Of a stretch of DNA of 64,000 nucleotides, positions 1-8,215 are shown in pieces. A program made the position numbers and the translations under genes. Location of the stretch: positions 1 to 64,000 of the forward strand of contig NZ_BAYD01000005.1 in assembly GCF_000685075.1 (NCBI RefSeq), in the 5' to 3' direction. Under the pieces are notes generated by a model. The model made no database searches. It saw only the letters and a list, made by a program, of their open reading frames with translations, and was not told the origin of the DNA. Origin of the DNA: Paraburkholderia oxyphila NBRC 105797 (GTDB lineage: Bacteria; Pseudomonadota; Gammaproteobacteria; Burkholderiales; Burkholderiaceae). Each line of letters opens with the position of its first letter. Position 1 is the first letter of the stretch.

Positions 1-118
1 CAACGCCTGCGGCCCGCCGCGAAAACAAGTTAAGGCCAACGCCGTAAGGCGCCCCGCCAATCATGCGCCCCGGCGGCTACCACACCTGGCAGCGCCGCAA
101 AAAGGCGCCAAGCACACC

Positions 119-1540
119 TCACACGATGCCCAACAACGACTTCGGCTCAAGAAACGCCTCAATCCCAAACGTCCCGTATTCGCGCCCAATACCCGATTGC
201 TTGAACCCGCCAAACGGCGCCGCCGGCTCGTGCGCGAGCGTATTGACCAGCACGCGTCCCGCATCAAGCCGTGATGCCACCGCATTCGCGCGCCCGGCAT
301 TGGATGATGCAACATAAGCCTGCAGCCCGTAGGGCGTGTCGTTAGCAATCGCGATTGCGTCCTCCTCATCGCGATAAGCGATAATCGACAGCACAGGGCC
401 AAAGATCTCCTCACGCGCAATGGTCATATCGTTGCGGACATCGCTGAAGACAGTCGGGCGCACGAACCAGCCTGCGTCGACGCCGTGCGGACGCCCCTCG
501 CCACCCGCAATCAGACGTGCGCCTTCGTCGATGCCGATGCGAATATAGCGCTGCACGCGCTCCCATTGTTTCTGGCTCACCATCGGCCCGATACTCGTGT
601 GCGGATCGCGCGGGTTGCCGGACTGAATATTCGCCACCGCGGCGACGATCTTTTCCTCGAATTCCTCGAGCCGCGCCTGTGGCACCAGGATCCGCGTGCC
701 GGCGATACAGGCCTGCCCGCTATTCATGAAGCCCGCCTGAAGCGCGAGCGTGACGGCTTCGTCGAAGTTGGCGTCGTCGAGCACGACCATCGGGGACTTG
801 CCCCCCAGTTCGAGCGTCACGCGCTTGAGCGTTTCCGCGGCCGTGCGCAGAATCGTCTTGCCAACGGCCGTCGATCCCGTGAACGAGATCTTGGCAACAT
901 CGGAATGCGAACTGATTTCCGCGCCCACCGTATCGCCGCGTCCCGTGACGATGTTGAACACCCCCGCCGGGAGCCCCGCTTCATGCAATGCCTCAGTGAT
1001 CACGCGCGTCTGCATCGCGCTCATCTCGCTGGGCTTGATCACGGCCGTGCAGCCCGCAGCGAGCGCCGCCGCAAGCTTGCCGCAGATGAAGCCCGCGTTG
1101 CTGTTCCAGGGCGTAATCAGCCCGGCCACGCCGAGCGGCTGCATCACCACCTCGGCCGAGCCGGCGCGGCGCACGAATTCATAGTGCTCGAGCGTCTGCG
1201 CCGTTTGCAGCAGCACGTCGCTCGCGTGGCTCGCCATCCAGCGGCCGCGCGATACAGGTGCGCCGTATTCCTCGACGATGGCTTCGAAAAGCGCGTCCTC
1301 TCTCGCGACCACGGCTGCGTGCATACGCATCAGCATCTCGACTCGCTCGGCTTTCGTGGTGCGCGAGAAGGCCGGAAACGCCCGCCGCGCCGCCGCGATG
1401 GCGTCGCGTGCGTCGCGCTCGTCCGCAAGGCGCACGCGCCCAATCACCTGCTCGGTCGACGGATTGACAAGCTCGAAGCTTTCGGTGCCGTGCGGCGTGA
1501 CAAAGGCGCCGTCGATGTAGATCTGGTCGATGTTCTGCAT
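119..1540 (-). CDS. NAD(P)-dependent aldehyde dehydrogenase
   Basis: 473-aa aldehyde dehydrogenase that would oxidise an aldehyde to the acid with NAD(P)+ in the cytoplasm. The ALDH signature is complete: the LELGGKSP block carries the general base Glu245, and NSGQACIAG carries the catalytic Cys278. The cofactor-side motifs TPWN (about 143) and FTGSTAVGK (about 220) are also present. The frame stays open upstream, but the extra residues do not resemble ALDH. The start chosen begins MQNIDQIYIDG, which matches the usual family N-terminus. It is divergent from the LysR gene at 1642, its likely regulator. The substrate cannot be read from the sequence. Confidence 0.93.
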   Translation of the reverse strand: MQNIDQIYIDGAFVTPHGTESFELVNPSTEQVIGRVRLADERDARDAIAAARRAFPAFSRTTKAERVEMLMRMHAAVVAREDALFEAIVEEYGAPVSRGRWMASHASDVLLQTAQTLEHYEFVRRAGSAEVVMQPLGVAGLITPWNSNAGFICGKLAAALAAGCTAVIKPSEMSAMQTRVITEALHEAGLPAGVFNIVTGRGDTVGAEISSHSDVAKISFTGSTAVGKTILRTAAETLKRVTLELGGKSPMVVLDDANFDEAVTLALQAGFMNSGQACIAGTRILVPQARLEEFEEKIVAAVANIQSGNPRDPHTSIGPMVSQKQWERVQRYIRIGIDEGARLIAGGEGRPHGVDAGWFVRPTVFSDVRNDMTIAREEIFGPVLSIIAYRDEEDAIAIANDTPYGLQAYVASSNAGRANAVASRLDAGRVLVNTLAHEPAAPFGGFKQSGIGREYGTFGIEAFLEPKSLLGIV

Positions 1541-1560
1541 GGTCTGTCCCAAAACGTGGT

Positions 1561-1570
1561 GTATCGATAC
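1561..1570. promoter_or_regulatory. Palindrome in the ALDH/LysR divergent promoter region
   Basis: The 10-bp perfect palindrome GTATCGATAC lies in the 101-bp gap between the divergent aldehyde dehydrogenase and LysR genes. Position and symmetry suit a LysR-type operator, but this is inference from one site. Confidence 0.35.
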
Positions 1571-1641
1571 GAAAGATAGACCTCCACCATTGAACTGACT
1601 AGCCGTACAATCGAGGACGACCTGTTCAAGGATTCCGGACA

Positions 1642-2598
1642 ATGAAGACATCGGGCCTGGCCGAGCTGGAGGCCGTTCTGGCCGTCGCGCGTCATCGCAG
1701 CTTCCGCGCCGCGGCAAACGAGTTGAGCGTGTCGAAGTCCGCGCTCAGTCATGCGGTTGGCACACTCGAGGCGCGCATCGGCGTGCGGCTCTTCAATCGA
1801 ACGACCCGCAGCGTGTCGCTCTCGGAGGCGGGGGCCCAGTTCGTGAGCACGGTCGCGCCCGCGCTCTCGACCATCCACGCCGCGCTCGATCAGGCCGGCA
1901 GTTTCCGCGACACGCCATCGGGCACCTTGCGCATCAACACCTCGGTGGGCGCGGCGCGTCAGGCGATGCCGGTCTTCATCGCGTATCTGCAGCGCTATCC
2001 CGAGATGAAGGTCGATATCGTCACCGAGGGGCGCCTGATCGACATCGTGGTCGAAGGATTCGATGCGGGAATCCGCCTGATGGAAACCGTGCCGCAGGAC
2101 ATGATTGCCGTGCCGTTCGGCGACCGGCAGCGCTTTGCCATCGTTTGCAGTCCAACATATTTAGAACGGCACGCGCCACCGCGCACGCCTGCGGATCTCA
2201 CCGCCCATCAGTGCATCCGCAGCCGCATGCCAAGCGGCTCGATCTACCAGTGGGAGTTCGAACGGCACGGTGAGACGGTGCGCGTCGACGGCAGCGGTGC
2301 GATCACGCTGAACGACGCCAGCCTGATGCTGGCCGCGGCGCGCGCGGGCCTCGGTCTCGCGTATCTGAGTGAATGGGATGTCAGGGAAGATCTGGAGGCC
2401 GGCACGCTGGTGCGGGTGCTTGAAGACTGGACGCCGTCGTTCGACGGACTCTGCCTCTACTATCCGGGCCGGCGTCATATTCCGGCCGGGCTGCGCGCAT
2501 TGATTGAAATGATTCGCGAATATGCCGACGCGAACAGCGCGCGCGCAGCGGGCAAACGCAAACGCCGCGTGCAGCCGGCGCGCGGCACGCGGCGCTGA
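1642..2598 (+). CDS. LysR family transcriptional regulator
   Basis: 318-aa LysR-type regulator. The N-terminal winged HTH covers about residues 1-65 (FRAAANELSVSKSALSHAVGTLEARIGVRLFNR pattern), followed by a periplasmic-binding-protein-like effector domain to about 295. The tail after about residue 298 is basic and Ala/Arg-rich and is probably unstructured. It is transcribed divergently from the aldehyde dehydrogenase at 119-1540, so it probably controls that gene and itself. The style resembles the CrgA/AaeR-like group (SVSLSEAG after the HTH). The inducer is unknown. Confidence 0.93.
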   Translation: MKTSGLAELEAVLAVARHRSFRAAANELSVSKSALSHAVGTLEARIGVRLFNRTTRSVSLSEAGAQFVSTVAPALSTIHAALDQAGSFRDTPSGTLRINTSVGAARQAMPVFIAYLQRYPEMKVDIVTEGRLIDIVVEGFDAGIRLMETVPQDMIAVPFGDRQRFAIVCSPTYLERHAPPRTPADLTAHQCIRSRMPSGSIYQWEFERHGETVRVDGSGAITLNDASLMLAAARAGLGLAYLSEWDVREDLEAGTLVRVLEDWTPSFDGLCLYYPGRRHIPAGLRALIEMIREYADANSARAAGKRKRRVQPARGTRR

Positions 2599-2692
2599 CG
2601 CCTGCGCCGCCGTTCGCCCAATTTGTGGATCGTGCATACTATTTCGCAGCAAGCCCTTCCCGCGGCTCCACTCAATCGACCGACTCCTCACC

Positions 2693-3697
2693 ATGCCCGC
2701 CGTCAAGACGCACTATCTGGATCTGCCGGTCTTCCTCGACGCGGCTCAGCGGCTCGAAATCGCGCATCAGCATTTCGACGTTTTCGCGCTGCCCATCCCG
2801 CGGCAACTCGAGGCATGGTGCGAGCGCATGATTGGCGTGGTCGACCTCCTGACGACGCGCGACGAGCGCGGGCAGCCGTTTCGCGCCTCGATCGACCGAT
2901 ACGCCGTGGGCGAATTCCTGTTTGCCGACTGCTATACCGATCGCATCACGCAAGACCGTACCATCGCGCGGATTTCCCGGGATAACGCGCGCAGCATCGT
3001 CTTTCACATCTTCTTTGACAGCGCGCCTGGCTGCGAACTGGTGTATCCGGGCAAACGGGCGATGGCGCTCGAAGGCGGCATCTTCGCCATCGATCTCGAC
3101 CAGCCCGTGCAGTTCAAGCGCAAGCCCTGCCGGCACGTCACGATTTTTCTGCCAGGCGCGCTGCTCAGCGACGTGTTTCCGGACCCCTCGGCGCTGCATG
3201 GGCGCTCGCTTTCGCCACGCCTGCCCGTCGTGCGGTATCTCGCGGGCCGCGTCCAGGCGTTCGCCGCCCACATCAAGCTCATGGCGCCCGCGCAGGCCTA
3301 CCGCGACCTGCGCGAGATCGTGCTGCTGATCGCGGACGCGTTCGGCGAGCAGGCTGGGCTCAAGGGCAGCAAGATTGCGCTTGCGCGGGCCATGGCGTTC
3401 GACCAGGCGCGCCGCTACGTGCATGCGCACCTGCACGACGATCATCTTTCCCCCGATCGCGTCGTGGCGTCGCTGGGCCTCTCGCGCCCGACGGTCTATC
3501 GTCTCTTTCAGCACGATGGAGGGCTCGGAACCTATATCCGGCATGCGCGCCTGCGCGCCGCCGCCGCCGAACTCGTCGCGTGGCCCGGCGTCTCGGTGCA
3601 GGACATCGCCTATGCGCACGGCTTCAGGAGTGCTTCGGATTTCACGCGGGCATTTCGGCGTGCTTATGGTCTCGCGCCACAGGACATGCGGCTTTAA
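2693..3697 (+). CDS. AraC family transcriptional regulator
   Basis: 334-aa regulator with a C-terminal AraC double HTH (about residues 235-334; SRPTVYRLF and the second-helix pattern DIAYAHGFRSASDFTRAFRRAYG). The N-terminal half looks like an AraC-binding/cupin-like sensory domain. The frame is open further upstream, but that part overlaps the LysR gene and is Arg/Ala-rich. The ATG at 2693 starting MPAVKTHYLDLPVF is preferred. It lies 94 bp after the LysR gene in the same direction. The target is unknown. Confidence 0.9.
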   Translation: MPAVKTHYLDLPVFLDAAQRLEIAHQHFDVFALPIPRQLEAWCERMIGVVDLLTTRDERGQPFRASIDRYAVGEFLFADCYTDRITQDRTIARISRDNARSIVFHIFFDSAPGCELVYPGKRAMALEGGIFAIDLDQPVQFKRKPCRHVTIFLPGALLSDVFPDPSALHGRSLSPRLPVVRYLAGRVQAFAAHIKLMAPAQAYRDLREIVLLIADAFGEQAGLKGSKIALARAMAFDQARRYVHAHLHDDHLSPDRVVASLGLSRPTVYRLFQHDGGLGTYIRHARLRAAAAELVAWPGVSVQDIAYAHGFRSASDFTRAFRRAYGLAPQDMRL

Positions 3698-3749
3698 GCA
3701 CGCCTTATACGGTTCCGGATGACGCCGGCGCTAGCCGGGCCTGGCCGGA

Positions 3750-3938
3750 TCAGTGTCGGACGAGTTCGAAGACCACGATTTCGTAGCCGGGATCGGCGTG
3801 CTGGTTCGCCACTTTTTGCGCTTCCTCATACGAAAGAAACGACGTGGCCTCTTCAATCGCCGGTGCCATGCCAATGTCTCCGTCCTCGGCGGTGCAGAGG
3901 AATTGGGCACCGGTCTTCACGACGTAGACGGTCGTCAT
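3750..3938 (-). CDS. Small conserved-looking protein, function unknown
   Basis: 62-aa acidic protein starting MTTVYVVKTG. The ATG at 3938 is preferred over an in-frame ATG 27 nt upstream because GGAGG lies just ahead of it. It contains a short alpha/beta pattern (SYEEAQKVANQHADPGYEIVVFELV) and no signal peptide or membrane segment. It is convergent with the AraC gene. No function can be assigned. Confidence 0.7.
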   Translation of the reverse strand: MTTVYVVKTGAQFLCTAEDGDIGMAPAIEEATSFLSYEEAQKVANQHADPGYEIVVFELVRH

Positions 3939-4124
3939 GTCTGCCTCCATGGTTGGCTGGAGCACTTCCAGTCTAGTCCGTCGCGCGTCAAAGGAAAGCC
4001 GGGCGACAGGTGCCAGGCTTTTCTGCGCGCCCCCCCGTCATTGCCCGAATACGACACAGGGACGACAAGGGATTCGTAGCCATTTTAAGTAAAGTATTTG
4101 AAAGAAAAATCTCCGAGATTCTCG

Positions 4125-4154
4125 TTGACTCGGCTTGCTAATCATCACTAGAAT
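4125..4154 (+). promoter_or_regulatory. Sigma70-type promoter for the Nramp-like leader transcript
   Basis: A -35 box TTGACT (4125-4130) and -10 box TAGAAT (4149-4154) are separated by 18 nt, in an AT-rich patch unlike the surrounding DNA. Transcription from here would start near 4161 and give a leader of about 800 nt before the transporter at 4961. Confidence 0.55.
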
Positions 4155-4523
4155 TCGCCTGTTTTCACGAAAGGGGCATATGCCTTGGACAGTTGCAGTA
4201 GTCGATCTTCGAAAAGTTTTTCTGCCTGACCGGCCCGACGCCCGCTTTGTTTCTTCCTTAGCCGCCGTCCTGCCAGCAGGCAGACGGTGCGCGCCGCAGT
4301 AAATTCCGCAGTTCCTCCTTCGCGCATCGCTTTGATTGACCGCCGTCCCTGACGCGTGCGTGGTTTCGCGCATTCGTCCAGACGACCTGACGCGTCGAGC
4401 CGTTGGCTCATCGCGCCGCTTGTTCACGCCGGTTTCGCGCGCGCCCGTTGGCGCGCCGGTCCGGCGTGCGGTTGAACACGTCCGTCAAACGCTGATCGGA
4501 CGCTAACGACAAAGGAGCACACG

Positions 4524-4595
4524 ATGCCCGACCCTGAGCCTTGTTCTTGTACGACACGCCACGCGTTCTCGCTGAACGCCATTCGCTTCGCCTGA
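4524..4595 (+). CDS. Leader peptide 1, MgtL-like (MPDPEP...), 23 aa
   Basis: A 23-codon ORF with a good Shine-Dalgarno (AAAGGAG, 6 nt before the ATG) and a TGA stop at 4593-4595. The peptide begins MPDPEPCSCTT and ends AIRFA. Alternating acidic residues and proline right after the start is the hallmark of Mg2+-sensing leader peptides that make ribosomes fall off at low Mg2+ (E. coli MgtL begins MEPDPTP). It sits 365 nt upstream of an Nramp-like transporter. The ORF and its ribosome site are seen directly; the sensing role is inferred. Confidence 0.6.
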   Translation: MPDPEPCSCTTRHAFSLNAIRFA

Positions 4596-4708
4596 CACCC
4601 ACGCTGCACACGTTCCTCCCACACGCCCGAGCACCTTGGCCCGTGTGAACTGAAACGAAGGCAGGCCTGGTGGAAGGCACCCCGTTTCAAGCTCCTGGAG
4701 GAATCCCC

Positions 4709-4858
4709 ATGCGCTTCGCTCTGCTCGTTTCGCAACTCCCGCACGTCGAGGAAGCTCGCCCGCACTACAACGGCCTGCTCGCGCTCGACGCCCGTCCGCA
4801 TGCTTCGGCCCGCGTGGTGGCCGCCATCCGGATGGTGCTGCACAAGCTCGCTCGCTGA
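4709..4858 (+). CDS. Second short leader ORF, 49 aa
   Basis: 49-aa ORF starting MRFALLVSQLPHVEEARP and ending AAIRMVLHKLAR, preceded by a strong Shine-Dalgarno (GGAGGAA, 5 nt from the ATG). It ends 102 nt before the transporter start. Its Shine-Dalgarno has a perfect 7-nt complement upstream at 4613-4619, so its translation may be gated. It has no signal peptide and no recognisable domain. It could be a second regulatory leader or a small protein acting with the transporter. Confidence 0.55.
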   Translation: MRFALLVSQLPHVEEARPHYNGLLALDARPHASARVVAAIRMVLHKLAR

Positions 4859-4960
4859 CACTGCCTGGCGTTGCCGCACGCTCGCACATTTGCACGCGGG
4901 CGGCAACGGGGCACGCGCTTCTCAAGCTGCACCTTCAAGCATCACCCATAAGGAAAAATT

Positions 4961-6622
4961 ATGTCTGCTACCCCTGCAAATATCGGGTCGCGCCGCACCG
5001 CCGTGCTCGATGACGCCCACGTCGGCGATATCCAGGGTGCCTTCGGCACGATCGCCCACCACGACACCGCCCCGCGCAACAACTGGATGGCGCGCCTGCG
5101 CACGCTGCTCGCGATCCTCGGTCCCGGCCTCATCGTCATGGTTGGCGATAACGACGCCGGCGCTTTCGGCACCTATACGCAGGCCGGCCAGAATTACGGC
5201 ACGACGCTGCTCTGGACGCTCGCCCTCCTGATCCCGGTGCTCTACGTGAATCAGGAAATGGTGCTTCGGCTCGGCGCCGTGACCGGCGTTGGCCATGCCC
5301 GCCTCATCTTCGAACGCTTCGGCAAGTTCTGGGGCGCCTTCAGCGTCATCGACCTGTTCCTGCTCAATGCGCTCACGATCGTCACCGAATTCATCGGCAT
5401 TACGTTTGCGCTCGACTTCCTCGGCGTTTCGAAGGTTCTCGGCGTTTGTATCGCCGCAGTCCTGACGATGGCCGCGGTCAGTACCGGCAACTTCCGCCGC
5501 TTCGAACGCTTCGCGATCGTCCTGTGCCTGCTGAGCCTGCTGCTGATTCCTGTGCTCGTTTCGATCCACCCGCCGGTCCACGTGATCGCGCGCGACTTCT
5601 TCGTGCCGAACTGGCCGAAGGATTCGAAGCTCTCCGATGTGATGCTGCTCGTGATTGGCATCGTCGGCACGACCGTCGCACCGTGGCAGCTGTTCTTCCA
5701 GCAGAGCTACGTGATCGACAAGCGCATCACGCCGCGCTTCATGAAATACGAGAAGGCCGACCTCTGGATTGGCATCGCCTTCGTGATCATTGGCGCCGTG
5801 GCGATGATGGCCTTCTGCGCCGCGCTGTTCGCAGGCCGTCCCGAGTTCGGCAACTTCACCGATGCGGGTGGCGTGATCGCGGGTCTGCACAAGTATGTTG
5901 GCGAGACGTCGGCGACGATCTTCGCCGTGGCGCTGCTCGATGCATCGATCATTGGCGCCGCTGCCGTTTCGCTCTCGACGGCCTACGCGATTGGTGACGT
6001 GTTCAACGTCAAGCACTCGCTGCACCGTAGCGTGCTCGATGCGAAGGGCTTCTATCTCGTGTACTTCGGCATCATCGCGCTGGCTGCCGCCCTCGTGCTG
6101 ATGCCGGGCAGCCCGCTCGGCCTCCTGACCGAAGCCGTGCAGACGCTCGCCGGCGTGCTGCTGCCGAGCGCAACCGTGTTCCTGCTGCTGCTGTGCAACG
6201 ACAAGGCTGTGCTGGGTCCGTGGGTGAACTCGAAGAAGCTGAACGTGTTCACGGGTGCCGTCATTGCCGTCCTCGTTGTCCTGTCGATCATCCTGACTGC
6301 CGCCACCGTGTGGCCCGATATCAGCGGCGCGACGATCGTCGAGATTCTCGTGGGCGGTTGCGGCGTTGCCGTGGCGGTCTATGCCGCGGTGGAGCTCTCG
6401 CGCAAGGCGCGCGGCACGGCGGCCGCCAATGACATGTCGGCGCTGAACAAGGCAGCCCGCAACGCGCTGCGCAACACGTGGCGCATGCCGCCGCTCGAAG
6501 ACCTGCCGGCGCCGCAGCATCTGACGCTGTCGACGCGCGTGTGGATGGGCGTACTGCGCGGCTATCTCGTCGTCGCGGTGGGGCTCGTCATCGTGAAGGT
6601 CGTGCAGATGGCCATTCACTAA
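4961..6622 (+). CDS. Nramp-related divalent metal transporter, probable Mg2+ or broad-specificity member
   Basis: 553-aa inner-membrane protein of the Nramp/SLC11 fold with about 11-12 hydrophobic helices after a soluble N-terminus of about 45 residues. The canonical metal-site motifs are altered. Helix 1 reads GDNDAGA (Asp63, Asn64, Asp65) where classical MntH has DPGN. Helix 6 reads TTVAPWQ (Ala240-Pro241) where MntH has MPH, so the metal-binding methionine is replaced by alanine. In studied Nramps that methionine favours Mn/Fe over Mg/Ca, so Mg2+ or relaxed specificity is plausible. AAGGA lies 6-7 nt before the ATG. The gene sits behind a leader with an MgtL-like peptide and ends at a strong terminator. 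It could also be a Mn transporter; the substrate is inferred. Confidence 0.88.
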   Translation: MSATPANIGSRRTAVLDDAHVGDIQGAFGTIAHHDTAPRNNWMARLRTLLAILGPGLIVMVGDNDAGAFGTYTQAGQNYGTTLLWTLALLIPVLYVNQEMVLRLGAVTGVGHARLIFERFGKFWGAFSVIDLFLLNALTIVTEFIGITFALDFLGVSKVLGVCIAAVLTMAAVSTGNFRRFERFAIVLCLLSLLLIPVLVSIHPPVHVIARDFFVPNWPKDSKLSDVMLLVIGIVGTTVAPWQLFFQQSYVIDKRITPRFMKYEKADLWIGIAFVIIGAVAMMAFCAALFAGRPEFGNFTDAGGVIAGLHKYVGETSATIFAVALLDASIIGAAAVSLSTAYAIGDVFNVKHSLHRSVLDAKGFYLVYFGIIALAAALVLMPGSPLGLLTEAVQTLAGVLLPSATVFLLLLCNDKAVLGPWVNSKKLNVFTGAVIAVLVVLSIILTAATVWPDISGATIVEILVGGCGVAVAVYAAVELSRKARGTAAANDMSALNKAARNALRNTWRMPPLEDLPAPQHLTLSTRVWMGVLRGYLVVAVGLVIVKVVQMAIH

Positions 6623-6635
6623 GGAAAACTGAGCG

Positions 6636-6663
6636 AAAAGGGCAGCGCAGGTCTGCCCTTTTT
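6636..6663. terminator. Intrinsic terminator after the Nramp-like gene, likely bidirectional
   Basis: A perfect 10-bp stem AAAAGGGCAG / CTGCCCTTTT with a 7-nt loop, ending in five T on the + strand and preceded by an A-run that serves the other strand. It lies between the convergent transporter and RidA-like genes. Confidence 0.85.
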
Positions 6664-6680
6664 CATGCGCCCAGCCTGGC

Positions 6681-7085
6681 TCACAGCATTGCCGTCGCTT
6701 CGATCTCGATCTTGAAGCCGAAGTGGAGCGGCCCGGTCGGCACGATCGCGCGTGCCGGCCGCGCATCGCCCGCCCAGCTCGCGTAGATCGGGTTGAAGCT
6801 CGGCCAATGCTCGATATCGGCGAGATAGACGCGAACCTGCACCAGTTGCGCGATGCTGCTGCCTGCACCTTCCAGCGCCGCCTGCAGATTCGCCAGCACC
6901 TGACCGGCTTGCACTTCGAACGACGCGTCCGTCAGCTTTCGGCCCTGCGCGTCGATCGGCAACTGGCCGGAAACGAATACCAGGCCGTTTGCGATCGCCA
7001 CGTGACTATAGTGCCCGCCTGGGGTCGCGAGATTCGAGGGGTTTTCCAGGCGCGGCAATCGCGTGCCCGATTCGTTACCAGCCAT
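6681..7085 (-). CDS. RidA/YjgF family protein
   Basis: 134-aa Rid-family protein, probably an enamine/imine deaminase that clears reactive 2-aminoacrylate-type intermediates. Family features seen are HYSHVAIANGLVFVSGQLPID, the conserved Arg in the RAIVPTG stretch near residue 115, and the EIEATAM C-terminus. The ATG at 7085 (MAGNESGTRL) gives the family length. It overlaps the end of the D-threonine aldolase-like gene by 11 bp, so the two are translationally coupled. This fits a role in removing imines released by PLP-dependent breakdown of a D-hydroxy amino acid. Confidence 0.9.
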   Translation of the reverse strand: MAGNESGTRLPRLENPSNLATPGGHYSHVAIANGLVFVSGQLPIDAQGRKLTDASFEVQAGQVLANLQAALEGAGSSIAQLVQVRVYLADIEHWPSFNPIYASWAGDARPARAIVPTGPLHFGFKIEIEATAML

Positions 7086-8211
7086 GAAAGCGGCTCCATA
7101 GGGTAGTTTCGCCGTCTGCGGATAGCGCGTGATACTCCGGGAACTGTGCACCCGTCGCGCAGGCATGATTGGGCAGGATACGCAGTTTCGTTCCGATCGG
7201 AAAGCGTGTCGCGAGATCCTCTGTCTCCCGGGTTTCACCCACGGGCGACAAAATACCGTGCTCCTGGTTGGCGCCGCTCAAAACCCAGTCGGTCAAGAGC
7301 GTGCCATCGAGCCTGCACGGCAGACCATATCCACAATCTTGCGTCTGTTTCGAGGTTCCGCGGTCGCGGCTCATTGCCATCCAGCCCGCGTCCACAATCA
7401 CCCAGTTCTTTTCCGGCTGATGCCCGATGACCGTGGTGAGCACGCTCAAAGCGATGTCATCGGTCGCGCATACGCCGACATTGTGCATCACGAGATCGAA
7501 GAATACATAGACGCCCGCGCGTACTTCGGACACGCCATCCAGCTTCGCGGCCGATAACGCGGTGGGCGTCGAACCCACGCTCACCACATCGCAAGGGTAA
7601 CCCGCGTCACGCAGCCGTTGCGCCGCGCGAACGCAGCCTGCGCGTTCCTGCTCGGCGAGCGCAGACAGCGCGTCAGGCGTATGAAGCTCGTAGCTGGATC
7701 CCGCATGGGTCATCACGCCACCTAGCTTGACGCCGCCGTCGTGCAGCATGCGCCCGACCTCGAGCAACGCATCGTGTTCCGGTGCGATCCCGGAGCGATG
7801 CCCATCCGTGTCCACCTCGATCCACACTTCGAAGGTGTCCCGCTGCTCGGCGCAAAACTTCGCGACTTCTTCGGCTGCGCGTGCGTTATCGACGACCAGC
7901 TTCAGATCGCAGCCTCGTTGCCTTAGCGCGGCCGCTCTTGGAAGCTTCGATGGCACGATACTGACCGCATAAAGAATATCCGTCACGCCCGCCGCAAAGA
8001 ACGCTTCGGCTTCTTTCAGCGTGGATACCGTGATGCCGCTCGCGCCGGCCGCCAATTGCGCGCGCACGACTTCCAGACATTTGGTCGTTTTCACGTGCGG
8101 GCGGAACCTCACGCCGAGAGCGTTCATGCGCGACTGCATGCGCGCAATATTCCGGCTCATTCGCGGGACATCGACCAGGGCCGCCGGGGTATCGAGTTCA
8201 TCGAGTTTCAT
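7075..8211 (-). CDS. DSD1/D-threonine aldolase family PLP enzyme
   Basis: 378-aa PLP enzyme of the alanine-racemase-fold, DSD1-like family (D-threonine aldolase or D-serine dehydratase). The N-terminal motif RPHVKTTK carries the PLP lysine (Lys41). The C-terminal NHACAT (His and Cys about residues 349-351) matches the zinc pair of metal-dependent members. The start at 8211 (MKLDELDTPAALVD) fits the family; the longer frame upstream overlaps the HAD gene. It lies 4 bp after the HAD gene and overlaps the RidA-like gene, forming a three-gene operon. Aldolase and dehydratase activities cannot be told apart by sequence alone. Confidence 0.9.
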   Translation of the reverse strand: MKLDELDTPAALVDVPRMSRNIARMQSRMNALGVRFRPHVKTTKCLEVVRAQLAAGASGITVSTLKEAEAFFAAGVTDILYAVSIVPSKLPRAAALRQRGCDLKLVVDNARAAEEVAKFCAEQRDTFEVWIEVDTDGHRSGIAPEHDALLEVGRMLHDGGVKLGGVMTHAGSSYELHTPDALSALAEQERAGCVRAAQRLRDAGYPCDVVSVGSTPTALSAAKLDGVSEVRAGVYVFFDLVMHNVGVCATDDIALSVLTTVIGHQPEKNWVIVDAGWMAMSRDRGTSKQTQDCGYGLPCRLDGTLLTDWVLSGANQEHGILSPVGETRETEDLATRFPIGTKLRILPNHACATGAQFPEYHALSADGETTLWSRFHGW

Positions 8212-8215
8212 GATT

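Larger units (their letters stand above)
4161..4960 (+). promoter_or_regulatory. Long structured 5' leader of the Nramp-like transporter gene
   Basis: About 800 nt without an ordinary gene but with several nested signals. A hairpin lies at 4265-4287 (CCGT-C-CTGCC, loop AGCA). A 7-bp pairing GACGCGT/ACGCGTC joins 4351-4357 to 4390-4396. The segment CTCCTT (4315-4320) is complementary to the Shine-Dalgarno AAGGAG (4512-4517) of the first short ORF. TTCCTCC (4613-4619) is a perfect 7-nt complement of GGAGGAA (4697-4703), the Shine-Dalgarno of the second short ORF. Three copies of CACACG (4518, 4607, 4620) could each pair with one CGTGTG (4642-4647). A perfect 9-bp stem (4869-4877 with 4900-4908) precedes the transporter ribosome site. 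This looks like a translation-sensing attenuator; the pairings are read by eye, not folded. Confidence 0.6.

Noticed and set aside
1..118. Any gene in the first 118 bases
   Set aside because: No start or conserved reading frame was found; it looks like the spacer after the aldehyde dehydrogenase gene.
4922..6868. Open frame of 648 codons opposite the Nramp-like gene
   Set aside because: Composition is Arg/His/Glu-rich with no motif; it is a shadow of the transporter.
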